Shown piece after piece: positions 1-7,157 of a stretch of DNA of 44,473 nt; position 1 is the stretch's first letter, and every line of letters begins with the position of its first letter. The notes under the pieces are model-generated. The model was not told the origin of the DNA and searched no databases. It worked only from the letters and a program-made list of their open reading frames with translations. A program made the translations under genes and the position numbers. This stretch comes from an uncultured Bacteroidales bacterium. GTDB taxonomy: Bacteria; Bacteroidota; Bacteroidia; Bacteroidales; Bacteroidaceae. Location: the NCBI GenBank assembly GCA_902801475.1, contig CADCIO010000042.1:1-44473 (forward strand), written 5' to 3'.

Positions 1-420
1 GAGAGAAAAAAAGATATATATTATGATAACCTGAACAACATTCGTGTAAAGAATGACATGTTGCAATGGATAAAATACTTCCTTGTAGGGGTGGAAAAAA
101 CAGCAACGATAGCCGTTGAGACTCTTTCGCAAATTATTCGTTTCAAGGATGAGATGGAAGAGGACATACGTGCAAGATATGGAAGAAGGAGTACGACAGC
201 AATTGTCTTGATGCACAAACTACTTGAGAATCCTTATACAAATGTTGAGGATGCTGCGAAGGCTTGCAGTGTAACATACAAGTCTGCCAACACACTTATC
301 AAGGACCTATGCACCGACAATTATCTCAAAGAGCTAACAGGGCAAAGCAGAAATCGTATTTTTGTTTTCCAAAAGTATATGGACATCTTTGAAAAGGATT
401 TTACGCATGACAGATTATAA
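1..420 (+). CDS. Fic-family protein, C-terminal part (5' end outside window)
   Basis: The reading frame is open from base 1, so the first ATG (58) is internal and about 139 residues of the C-terminus remain. The visible part has the helical segment that follows the Fic core (YYDNLNNIRVKND, then LQWIKYFLVGVEKTA) and a C-terminal winged-helix-like segment (about residues 65-120 of the ATG-started part) as in Fic proteins of the kind often found inside Bacteroidetes type I restriction loci. The catalytic HPFxxGNGR motif lies upstream of the window and cannot be checked. Fic proteins usually transfer AMP to target proteins; the function here is inferred from family resemblance only. The stop codon overlaps a short reading frame resembling the beginning of hsdS (407-502), which supports an original fic-hsdS arrangement. 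Confidence 0.75.
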   Translation, partial: ERKKDIYYDNLNNIRVKNDMLQWIKYFLVGVEKTATIAVETLSQIIRFKDEMEEDIRARYGRRSTTAIVLMHKLLENPYTNVEDAAKACSVTYKSANTLIKDLCTDNYLKELTGQSRNRIFVFQKYMDIFEKDFTHDRL

Positions 421-502
421 ACGTTTAGGCGACTATATCAGAGAGGTGAATGTTCATAATCGGGAGTTGAAGTTACAAAAAGAGAAATCCCCTATCGAAT
501 AG
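407..502 (+). pseudogene. hsdS remnant: first ~25 codons of a type I restriction specificity subunit
   Basis: A 31-codon frame starts at an ATG overlapping the end of the Fic gene by 14 bp. It reads MTDYKRLGDYIREVNVHNRE and then runs into a stop after KLQKEKSPIE. The first part matches the typical opening of HsdS proteins in Bacteroidetes (DYKRLGDYIREVN-R-N), which recognise DNA for type I restriction-modification. A normal HsdS is about 400 residues with two target-recognition domains; nothing of those follows. The gene is therefore truncated after its first segment, probably by deletion or recombination, and AT-rich repeat DNA follows. The assignment rests on recall of the family's N-terminus, so a small independent peptide cannot be excluded. 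Confidence 0.55.
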
Positions 503-830
503 TTTCCAACATTTGTGCTTTTGGGGAATATATTCCATTTTTTTCGGTTTTTTGGAATATTATTCCATTTTCTTCAGTTTTTTGGAATAATTTCGCGTCC
601 CTTGCTGTGAATAGCCCACTCATGTTTGTAATCATATTATTAGCCTATTCATTTAAGATTTCGCTGCTATTCATTTCTAACAAACTAGGCTGTCCGGAAA
701 ATTTCTAAAGTTTAGATTTTAATTTCCAAACTTTGGATTTTAATTTTGCAACTTTCAAAATTTTCCGGATACGAAGGGAAAACGGAAGAAGGACACAGGG
801 AAAGGTATCTGTTCCAATAAGAAATCATCA
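503..830. other. Gene-free AT-rich stretch with GGAATA repeats and a 12-bp inverted repeat
   Basis: No convincing gene is seen. At about 522-590 there are three copies of a TTGGAATA-type element spaced about 31 bp apart, two of them parts of the palindrome-like GGAATATATTCC and GGAATATTATTCC. At 693-704 and 758-769 lies a perfect 12-bp inverted repeat (TCCGGAAAATTT / AAATTTTCCGGA) enclosing three AT-rich near-repeats of about 22 bp. The inverted repeat could serve as a terminator for the minus-strand gene ending at 831, or be a remnant of a rearrangement that truncated hsdS. Confidence 0.5.
693..769. repeat. 12-bp perfect inverted repeat enclosing AT-rich near-repeats
   Basis: The arms TCCGGAAAATTT (693-704) and AAATTTTCCGGA (758-769) are exact reverse complements. 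The 53 bp between them contain repeated TTTNGATTTTAATTT-like blocks. The element lies between the truncated hsdS and the 3' end of the DUF486-like gene. It may be a terminator or a rearrangement scar. Confidence 0.5.
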
Positions 831-1202
831 TTACTTCCAGAACACGAAATACACGGCTGCGACGAGGCAGAGGAAGGCGGCAGCGTGGTTCCAATGGAGG
901 TGTTCGCCCTGGAACATGAGGGAGGCGATGATGGTGAAGACAGTCAGGGAGACGACTTCTTGAATCACCTTCAGTTGGACGAGGGAGTAAGGACCTCCAT
1001 TGCCGACGAAACCGAGTTTGTTGGCTGGCACTTGCAGGGAGTATTCGAAGAAGGCAATGCCCCACGAGAAAATGATTACTAACCACAAGGGCCAACTGTT
1101 GGAGATGTTCATCTGCTGCAGTTTCAGGTGGCCGTACCAAGCCAGCGTCATGAAGATGTTACTGCCAATCAGCAACAAAATTGTATAAAGTCCGTTCAAC
1201 AT
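831..1202 (-). CDS. DMT-family (DUF486-like) small membrane protein
   Basis: The 123-residue product is almost wholly hydrophobic and predicts four membrane helices (about residues 5-20, 37-53, 70-95 and 105-122), like the DUF486 family of the drug/metabolite transporter superfamily. Recognisable family features are the N-terminal LIGSNIFMTLAWYGHLK, the second-helix segment WGIAFFEYSLQVPANKLG and the third-helix segment QLKVIQEVVSLTVF. Length is normal for the family (about 110-125). The substrate is unknown and some members may act as oligomers. The gene stands alone, divergent from the ECF sigma factor, with a TACCTTTG box 20 bp upstream of its start. Confidence 0.85.
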   Translation of the reverse strand: MLNGLYTILLLIGSNIFMTLAWYGHLKLQQMNISNSWPLWLVIIFSWGIAFFEYSLQVPANKLGFVGNGGPYSLVQLKVIQEVVSLTVFTIIASLMFQGEHLHWNHAAAFLCLVAAVYFVFWK

Positions 1203-1221
1203 AATTGTTTGATTTTGGGTG

Positions 1222-1229
1222 CAAAGGTA
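1222..1229 (-). promoter_or_regulatory. Possible -7 box for the DUF486-like gene
   Basis: On the minus strand this reads TACCTTTG, an exact match to the Bacteroidetes -7 consensus TAnnTTTG. It lies 20 bp before the start codon at 1202. A clear TTTG at -33 is not seen, so confidence is moderate. Confidence 0.45.
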
Positions 1230-1283
1230 CGATTAAGTTGTGACTTTTTTAAAAAATAATGAGGTCAATTAAATCTTTTTCGT

Positions 1284-1291
1284 CATCTTTG
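1284..1291 (+). promoter_or_regulatory. Weak -7-like box for the ECF sigma operon
   Basis: CATCTTTG differs by one base from the TAnnTTTG consensus and lies 62 bp before the sigma factor start. No TTTG is found at the expected -33 distance. An autoregulated ECF promoter would not match this consensus, so this is tentative. Confidence 0.25.
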
Positions 1292-1353
1292 CGTCTTGTT
1301 AGTAGAAATGACTCGGAAAGAGGCAGTGATTAGATAACGATTAACTCAAAAAG

Positions 1354-1860
1354 ATGAACGAGGAAACGGAACAGTTATTGGCAGAATTAGAGCGGATTGT
1401 CGTGGAGCGGCAAGACTGGCTTTTCCGTTTTGCTTATATGCGAATCGGCATCAGGGAGGATGCAGAAGATGTGGTGCAGGAGGTGCTGCTGAGCGTGTTC
1501 CGACGGCTGCAGGAGAAGATGCATGTGGAGAGCGTGGAGCATTATGTCATCCGTTCCATCAGCAATGCCTGCAATGACTACTTCCGACGAAAACCGCTTC
1601 GAATGGTGCCGCTCGACAAAGCAGAAGAAGTTCCCATTCATGAAGGCGACAGACAGATACATGAGGAGTTTGTGAGAATCAATAAATTGCTGGATGCCTT
1701 GCCCCAAGAACAATCAGAAATCGTGCGACTGAAATGCTACGATGATTTGACCTTCAAGCAGATTGCCGAACTGCAAGACATTCCAGAGGCAACAGCAAAG
1801 TCACGATACCGATATGCCATCATGCATATCCAACAAATGCTCAAGAAGAAAGGAGAATAA
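1354..1860 (+). CDS. RNA polymerase sigma-70 factor, ECF type
   Basis: The 168-residue protein has the two-domain layout of extracytoplasmic-function sigma factors. Region 2 covers about residues 18-85 (RFAYMRIGIREDAEDVVQEV, and the -10 recognition helix around SISNACNDYFRR). Region 4 covers about residues 110-160 (LPQEQSEIVRLKCYDDLTFKQIAELQDIP, followed by TAKSRYRYA for -35 recognition). It directs RNA polymerase to a special promoter set. The next gene starts 3 bp after its stop and encodes a small single-pass membrane protein, and a lipoprotein gene follows 2 bp later. This arrangement suggests a cell-envelope signalling unit in which the membrane protein may restrain the sigma factor. The signal is unknown. 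Confidence 0.9.
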   Translation: MNEETEQLLAELERIVVERQDWLFRFAYMRIGIREDAEDVVQEVLLSVFRRLQEKMHVESVEHYVIRSISNACNDYFRRKPLRMVPLDKAEEVPIHEGDRQIHEEFVRINKLLDALPQEQSEIVRLKCYDDLTFKQIAELQDIPEATAKSRYRYAIMHIQQMLKKKGE

Positions 1861-1863
1861 GAT

Positions 1864-2286
1864 ATGAATACAGATAACATCAACATCCCTGAAGAGGACT
1901 TCAACGACGAGTTGGAGGACATCGAGCAGTTGCTCAAGCCCCAATGCGAGTTCAAGGCATCGGACACCTTGAAGGAAGAGGTGCTGGCTCAGGCAAGGGA
2001 GGAAATCAAGCCTCGTCGCAAGGTCAATGTATGGCCTTGGGTGGCTGCCGCCTGTGTGGTCGGATTTGCCCTGCTGTGGTTCACACCACCTGAGGAGAAG
2101 AAAGCAGACGCAGCCCTCCATGCCCATCTGGTCAGAGCCTACGACATGGAGCATGCAAAGAGCGCTTGTGCCAGTTCTTCTGACAGGATGAACACCTACG
2201 AATCCTTCGAGGACATCGAGCGGAGAATGAGAAGCAAAGGAGAGGCTCTGATAGCAAACAACCAATCCATTACATCTTATAATTAA
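1864..2286 (+). CDS. Small single-pass membrane protein, candidate anti-sigma factor
   Basis: The 140-residue product has an acidic cytoplasmic N-terminus (about residues 1-50), one membrane helix (about 57-73, WPWVAAACVVGFALLWF) and a short outer part of about 65 residues. This N-in topology and the position directly after an ECF sigma gene are what is expected for a Bacteroidetes anti-sigma factor. No zinc-binding HxxxCxxC motif or FecR domain is visible. The role as sigma regulator is inferred from position. The outer part ends with SITSYN and shows no known domain. Confidence 0.6.
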   Translation: MNTDNINIPEEDFNDELEDIEQLLKPQCEFKASDTLKEEVLAQAREEIKPRRKVNVWPWVAAACVVGFALLWFTPPEEKKADAALHAHLVRAYDMEHAKSACASSSDRMNTYESFEDIERRMRSKGEALIANNQSITSYN

Positions 2287-2288
2287 AA

Positions 2289-3476
2289 ATGAAAACAATG
2301 AAAAAAATCATGATATGGGCAACACTTCTTGTGAGTGTGTGTGCCTGCCAAAACAATCCAACGGGCGACGAACAGCCCATGCCATCCACCTTCATAGAAC
2401 TGTTTGAAGGAATCGCCTCGATGAGAGGAGACGTCAATGTAACCATCTCGTCCAGCGACTCAGCCACCACCAGTTTTTATTATGAATGGTTCGGATATTA
2501 TGAGGATTATGGTGTTCCCGCCATTGAAATGGACACTACCCTGATGAACGAAAGCAAGACCAACGATTCTGTCGCGGCTTTGGTGGCAGAGCGGGAAGCC
2601 ATTGAGGATAGTGTGGCACAAACCAAACGGACGATTCGCGAGTATGTCGAAAAAGGCATCCTGCATGTAGTGAACAAATACCGTCCACAGGCAGCCAAGT
2701 ATTACAGGTTTGAGAGCCACCAGAACGGAAGAGATTCGGTCGAGTTTGTGCTTGCACCCCAAGAACTGACCGACTCGTTGCCCAAAGATCTCGATGAGAA
2801 AAATTTCAAGGACACCTACATTTACTACCCGGAGTTCTTCCACTATTATTATAATGGGGGCAAAGCTCAGAACCTTACAAGTATTTGTTATCACAGAGAG
2901 GAAAGGAAGGCCAACAAGAAAGCCGCCCATGCAGAAGACGTCCGAGCCCTGTTCCTGAAATTCATCTCCAGCTATAAGGATACCAAAAAATATCCTGTGA
3001 AATATCAGTTGGAGGACAACAGCAAGGAATTTGAAGGTGGAACCATCGCTTTTAACTGGCGACATGGTGATGACAAGACTTCCCTCATCGAAGGAACGCT
3101 GTATGAACTTCCTGTCAGAGGTAAAGATAAAATCAAGGCAGTAGAGGAACTGCGTTCTATGATCATAGAATTCATGAACACTCACTATGCAGCGTGGCTT
3201 GAATGTCGCTATCCTGAATACAAGTTCGACATGACGGAATGTGACAGATATGCCGCTCAACTGATGCAACTAAGCGTCAACGATGCCAAGCCCAAAGACC
3301 GACTGAAAGGCATCTTCCATGTTCAGGTGGGAAACTATTCACAGGACGAAGGTCTCAAAATCCTTCTGATGGATGTCCGCAAAGAACATTTTTTCGTCCC
3401 GATGAATTGGATGATTGTAAAGGAAATCAACGATGACAGAATTGAATGGTTGCCCGGACACGAAAATGGATATTAG
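2289..3476 (+). CDS. Hypothetical lipoprotein in the ECF sigma operon
   Basis: The protein begins with a lipoprotein signal sequence (KKIMIWATLLVSVCAC, with the lipidated cysteine at about residue 20). A second in-frame ATG three codons later (2298) is an equally good start. The remaining ~375 residues are hydrophilic and rich in charged residues and tyrosines, with no domain that I recognise. A linker rich in Asp, Asn, Ser and Pro follows the cysteine. The gene starts 2 bp after the preceding membrane-protein gene, so it should be co-transcribed and could be the sensor or an effector of this sigma system at the envelope. The function is unknown. Confidence 0.7.
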   Translation: MKTMKKIMIWATLLVSVCACQNNPTGDEQPMPSTFIELFEGIASMRGDVNVTISSSDSATTSFYYEWFGYYEDYGVPAIEMDTTLMNESKTNDSVAALVAEREAIEDSVAQTKRTIREYVEKGILHVVNKYRPQAAKYYRFESHQNGRDSVEFVLAPQELTDSLPKDLDEKNFKDTYIYYPEFFHYYYNGGKAQNLTSICYHREERKANKKAAHAEDVRALFLKFISSYKDTKKYPVKYQLEDNSKEFEGGTIAFNWRHGDDKTSLIEGTLYELPVRGKDKIKAVEELRSMIIEFMNTHYAAWLECRYPEYKFDMTECDRYAAQLMQLSVNDAKPKDRLKGIFHVQVGNYSQDEGLKILLMDVRKEHFFVPMNWMIVKEINDDRIEWLPGHENGY

Positions 3477-3508
3477 CAGTAAAGATTCGTGAAAAGTGAA
3501 GAGTGAAG

Positions 3509-3565
3509 AGTGAAAAAAACATGTTACATGCTATTCGAATGGTTGGTTACTTAGTTTTTTTCACT
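3509..3565 (+). terminator. Candidate terminator of the ECF sigma operon
   Basis: AGTGAAAAAAAC (3509-3520) pairs perfectly with GTTTTTTTCACT (3554-3565) across a 33-nt loop. It lies 32 bp after the lipoprotein stop. The right arm itself supplies T residues, but no T run follows the stem, so termination is only possible, not certain. Confidence 0.35.
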
Positions 3566-3601
3566 TTTCAAGCTCACTTGAAAAAACATTTCCGACTTTT
3601 C

Positions 3602-3634
3602 TTTGGTCATTATTCACTATTTTTCGTACCTTTG
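3602..3634 (+). promoter_or_regulatory. Promoter of trpB-GH35 operon
   Basis: TTTG at 3602-3605 and TACCTTTG at 3627-3634 match the Bacteroidetes -33 and -7 boxes with a 21-bp spacer. Transcription would start near 3641, giving a leader of about 35 nt before the trpB ATG. Confidence 0.7.
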
Positions 3635-3675
3635 TGGCAAAATTTATTCTAATTAAAAACTAAAACCTGACAACA

Positions 3676-5040
3676 ATGAGCACAAAACAAAAACGCTTCA
3701 TCCTCACGGAGGATCAAATTCCAACACAGTGGTATAACATCCAGGCAGATATGGTGAACAAACCACAACCACCTATCCATCCTGCCACCAAACAGCCACT
3801 GACAGTAGATGACCTGGCACATATCTTCCCACGCGAATGCTGTGTGCAGGAGTTAGACACTGAACATGCTTGGATTGACATCCCAGAGGAAGTGCGTGAT
3901 AAGTATAAGTACTACCGCAGCACACCATTGGTACGTGCTTACGGTCTGGAAGAGGCACTGGGTACACCTGCCCACATCTACTTCAAGAACGAGAGTGTCA
4001 ACCCACTGGGTTCACACAAGATCAACTCTGCCCTGCCCCAGTGCTACTACGCCAAGATGGAGGGCACGACCAATGTGACCACAGAGACAGGTGCAGGTCA
4101 GTGGGGTGCAGCCCTCTCTTATGCAGCTAAGCTCTATGGACTGGAAGCCGCTGTCTATCAGGTGAAAATCACCATGCAGCAGAAGCCTTACCGCAGCAGC
4201 ATCATGCGCACTTTTGGCGCAGCCGTGACGGGTTCGCCTTCCATGTCCACCCGTGCCGGCAAGGACATCATCACCAAAGACCCGACACATCCAGGCTCAC
4301 TCGGCACTGCCATCTCTGAAGCTGTCGAGCTCGCCACCACCACCCCCAACTGCAAATACACCCTCGGTTCTGTGCTGAACCACGTGGGTCTGCACCAGAC
4401 CATCATCGGTTTGGAGGCTGAGAAGCAGATGGAGATGGCAGGTGAATATCCTGACATGGTGATTGCTTGCTTCGGCGGTGGTTCGAACTTTGGTGGCATC
4501 GCCTTCCCCTTCATGCGTCACAACATCCTCGATGGCAAGAAGACGGAGTTCATCGCTGCTGAGCCAGACAGCTGTCCAAAGCTCACTCGTGGTCAGTTCC
4601 GTTATGACTTCGGTGACGAGGCTGGTTACACCCCACTCTTGCCAATGTACACCCTTGGCCACAACTTCAAGCCCAGCAACATCCACGCTGGTGGTCTGCG
4701 CTATCATGGTGCTGGTGTCATCGTCAGCCAGTTGCTGAAGGACGGTCTGATGAAGGGTGTGGACATTCCACAGCTCGAAACATTCGAGGCTGGTATGCTC
4801 TTTGCCCGCACTGAGGGTATCATCCCTGCTCCCGAAAGCACTCACGCCATTGCCGCCACTATCCGCGAGGCAAACAAATGCAAGGAGACTGGCGAGGAGA
4901 AGGTCATCCTCTTCAACCTTTCTGGTCATGGTCTCATCGATATGCCAAGCTACGAAGCCTACATCAACGGTGACCTGCAGAACTACACGGTCACTGACGA
5001 GGAGGTAGCAAAGAATATCGCAGAACTGGACAAACTCTAA
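3676..5040 (+). CDS. trpB: Tryptophan synthase beta chain, TrpB2 type
   Basis: The 454-residue protein is a PLP enzyme that joins indole and serine to make tryptophan. The PLP lysine is K115 in GSHKINSA, the catalytic glutamate is E137 in TETGAGQWG, and the phosphate-binding loop is CFGGGSNFGG. The length and the extended N-terminus (about 80 residues before the catalytic core) are those of the TrpB2 group rather than the TrpA-associated TrpB1 (about 400 residues). TrpB2 enzymes often work without TrpA and may salvage free indole. No trpA is nearby. The gene overlaps the next one, a GH35 enzyme, by one base (TAATG), so the two are translationally coupled. Confidence 0.93.
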   Translation: MSTKQKRFILTEDQIPTQWYNIQADMVNKPQPPIHPATKQPLTVDDLAHIFPRECCVQELDTEHAWIDIPEEVRDKYKYYRSTPLVRAYGLEEALGTPAHIYFKNESVNPLGSHKINSALPQCYYAKMEGTTNVTTETGAGQWGAALSYAAKLYGLEAAVYQVKITMQQKPYRSSIMRTFGAAVTGSPSMSTRAGKDIITKDPTHPGSLGTAISEAVELATTTPNCKYTLGSVLNHVGLHQTIIGLEAEKQMEMAGEYPDMVIACFGGGSNFGGIAFPFMRHNILDGKKTEFIAAEPDSCPKLTRGQFRYDFGDEAGYTPLLPMYTLGHNFKPSNIHAGGLRYHGAGVIVSQLLKDGLMKGVDIPQLETFEAGMLFARTEGIIPAPESTHAIAATIREANKCKETGEEKVILFNLSGHGLIDMPSYEAYINGDLQNYTVTDEEVAKNIAELDKL

Positions 5041-7157
5041 TGAACATCAAACAACTAGTATTCAGTCTTTTAGTCTCTTGTGCTGCAACTGCTGTGGCAC
5101 AAGAGACTTTTCGTTTCGGCACCAACGTCAACCCTGATGGTGTGAAGTTCGAGGTGGACTCACGTGGTTTCATCATCGACGGAAAGCATGTGCTGCCCGT
5201 GATGGGTGAGATTCACTATGCCCGTGTGCCCGAAAGGGAATGGCGACGTGAGATTCAGAAGATGAGGGCAGGTGGCATCACCATCCTTTCCACGTATGTC
5301 TTCTGGATTCATCATGAGGAGGAAGAGGGTGTCTGGAACTGGAATGGCAACAAGAACCTGCGCAAGTTCGTGGAGATATGCCAGGAGGAACACATGCCTG
5401 TCGTACTGCGCATCGGACCGTTCTGTCATGGCGAGGTCTATCAAGGGGGCTTCCCTGTATGGTTGACTGACAAGGCACAAAGCAATCCTCAACAGTATAA
5501 ATTGCGCACCACGGCAACAGGTTTCTTGGCTGCCACACGCAATCTCTACAGCAACATCTTCCAACAGGTGAAGGGCTTGCAGTGGAAAGATGGCGGCCCC
5601 ATCGTGGGTGTGCAGATTGAGAACGAATGCCGAGGACCCTGGACATACTATATGGCATTGAAGGAGATGGCGGTGGAGGCAGGTTTTGACACTCCCTTCT
5701 ATACGCGTACTGGTTGGCCGAAACTGAACGGCAATGAAGAGTTTGGCAAGCTACTGCCCCTCTATGGCGACTATGCTGACGGTTTCTGGGACAGAGACCT
5801 GACCGACATGCCTGGTGCCTACAAGGATGCCTTTATCATGAAGGACACCCGACTCTCTGCTGTCATCGCCACCGAAGCTTTGGGCAAGAACCAAGACACA
5901 CAGATGGAGGCGAAGGACCTCTCCTACCCTTACCTCACCTGCGAGTTGGGGGGTGGCATGATGCCATCTTACCATCGGCGCATCAACATGAGTGGCAAAG
6001 AAGTGAAACCTCTCGCCATCTGCAAGTTGGGCTCTGGCTCCAACCTCCCTGGTTACTATATGTATCATGGAGGCACGAATCCCTACAACCCCAAACACAC
6101 GATGGCAGAGACACAAGCCACTGCTGTGACCAACTACAACGACATGCCCCACATGAGCTATGACTTCCAAGCCCCACTTGGCGAAATGGGACAACCCAAC
6201 TGGACAGCATGGCACGAAAGTCGCCTCCTGCATCAGTTCCTCGCTGATTGGGGAGAGGAACTGAGTCAGATGGATGTCGATACCCTCTCCAACCACTATG
6301 CCCGTCGTGGCGCCTTCGAGTTCCACAACGACTACGTACGCATCCTCAACGAAAACGGCACAGCTTACATCACCCCTCGCAATTGGCAATCTTCCATTTT
6401 CAATTCTCAATTTTCAATTTCCATCGATTGGGCCACCGCAGAACCTTTCTGCCAAGCCAACGGCATCCTCTATTTTATCGCCATCGAAGGCAAGAAGCCT
6501 CAACTCTGCATCAATGGCAAGGTCTATACAGCCAAGCTCAACAAGCCCTTCAAGGCTGCAGGCATGAGCTTTTGTGTATTGTCAAGGGAGAAGGCCTATA
6601 CGGCCTACAAGATTGGTGACAAGCTCTATTACTCAGATGGCATCCTCTACCAGGATGGCAACAACATCATGGAAGAGACTTGGCAGACCTTGCCCACCAC
6701 CGTCAACTATGTACTCACCAAAGAACATGGAGGACTGCGCGAAGTGAAGATGGGCAGTCAGAAGGTGGCTGCACAACCCATCGAAAGTGATTGGGAAAAG
6801 GCGGCCACATGGACCATCAGCAACCTCAACGAACTGAACGAGAACCTTGACCTCTATCTCCAGATAGACTACCAAGGTGATGTTGCCCGCATCTATGCCG
6901 ACGACATCTTGGTGGAGGACAACTTCTGGAATGGCAAACCCATGCTCGTACGCCTGTCCGACCTCGTGGGCAAGCAGGTTGAACTGAAGATTTTGCCACT
7001 TGGCAAAGACTACCCCATCTACCTGCAACAAGAACAGAAAGCTGAACTAAACAAAGCCCCCAACGACATACTTATATCGCTGGGGGGTATCAAGGTCCTC
7101 GAAAGGAAGACGGAAGTCTTTACATCTTTGCCATTGCCTGTTCGAGGTCAGCAATGA
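5040..7157 (+). CDS. Secreted GH35 beta-galactosidase
   Basis: An N-terminal signal peptide (residues 1-20, ending AVAQ) sends the 705-residue protein to the periplasm or surface. The GH35 TIM barrel follows, with FIIDGKHVLPVMGEIHYARVP at about 44-64, the acid/base E196 in QIENE and the nucleophile E302 in TCELGGG. The C-terminal half holds beta-sandwich domains. GH35 enzymes release terminal beta-galactose. At about residues 451-462 a run IFNSQFSIS is encoded by a copy of a dispersed AT-rich repeat (6394-6424), which looks like an in-frame repeat insertion. The start codon shares its A with the trpB stop. The 3' end overlaps the convergent metY gene by 38 bp, so the last dozen codons are also metY antisense. 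Confidence 0.9.
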   Translation: MNIKQLVFSLLVSCAATAVAQETFRFGTNVNPDGVKFEVDSRGFIIDGKHVLPVMGEIHYARVPEREWRREIQKMRAGGITILSTYVFWIHHEEEEGVWNWNGNKNLRKFVEICQEEHMPVVLRIGPFCHGEVYQGGFPVWLTDKAQSNPQQYKLRTTATGFLAATRNLYSNIFQQVKGLQWKDGGPIVGVQIENECRGPWTYYMALKEMAVEAGFDTPFYTRTGWPKLNGNEEFGKLLPLYGDYADGFWDRDLTDMPGAYKDAFIMKDTRLSAVIATEALGKNQDTQMEAKDLSYPYLTCELGGGMMPSYHRRINMSGKEVKPLAICKLGSGSNLPGYYMYHGGTNPYNPKHTMAETQATAVTNYNDMPHMSYDFQAPLGEMGQPNWTAWHESRLLHQFLADWGEELSQMDVDTLSNHYARRGAFEFHNDYVRILNENGTAYITPRNWQSSIFNSQFSISIDWATAEPFCQANGILYFIAIEGKKPQLCINGKVYTAKLNKPFKAAGMSFCVLSREKAYTAYKIGDKLYYSDGILYQDGNNIMEETWQTLPTTVNYVLTKEHGGLREVKMGSQKVAAQPIESDWEKAATWTISNLNELNENLDLYLQIDYQGDVARIYADDILVEDNFWNGKPMLVRLSDLVGKQVELKILPLGKDYPIYLQQEQKAELNKAPNDILISLGGIKVLERKTEVFTSLPLPVRGQQ
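6394..6424 (+). repeat. Dispersed TTTTCAATT repeat inside the GH35 gene
   Basis: This stretch consists of ATTTTCAATTCTCAATTTTCA-like units and resembles the repeats just before ruvA (11958-11995) and, in reverse complement, before the GH43 gene (22603-22629). Here it is read in frame and adds about ten residues to the GH35 protein. Confidence 0.7.

Larger units (their letters stand above)
3477..3675. other. Intergenic region with two hairpins and the trpB promoter
   Basis: It contains tandem AGTGAAG units (about 3494-3512), a hairpin with a 12-bp stem (3509-3520 with 3554-3565), an adjacent small hairpin (TTTTCAAG-CTCA-CTTGAAAA, 3565-3584) and the promoter boxes of trpB at 3602-3634. The hairpins may end the lipoprotein operon, but they are not followed by a T run. 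Confidence 0.45.
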
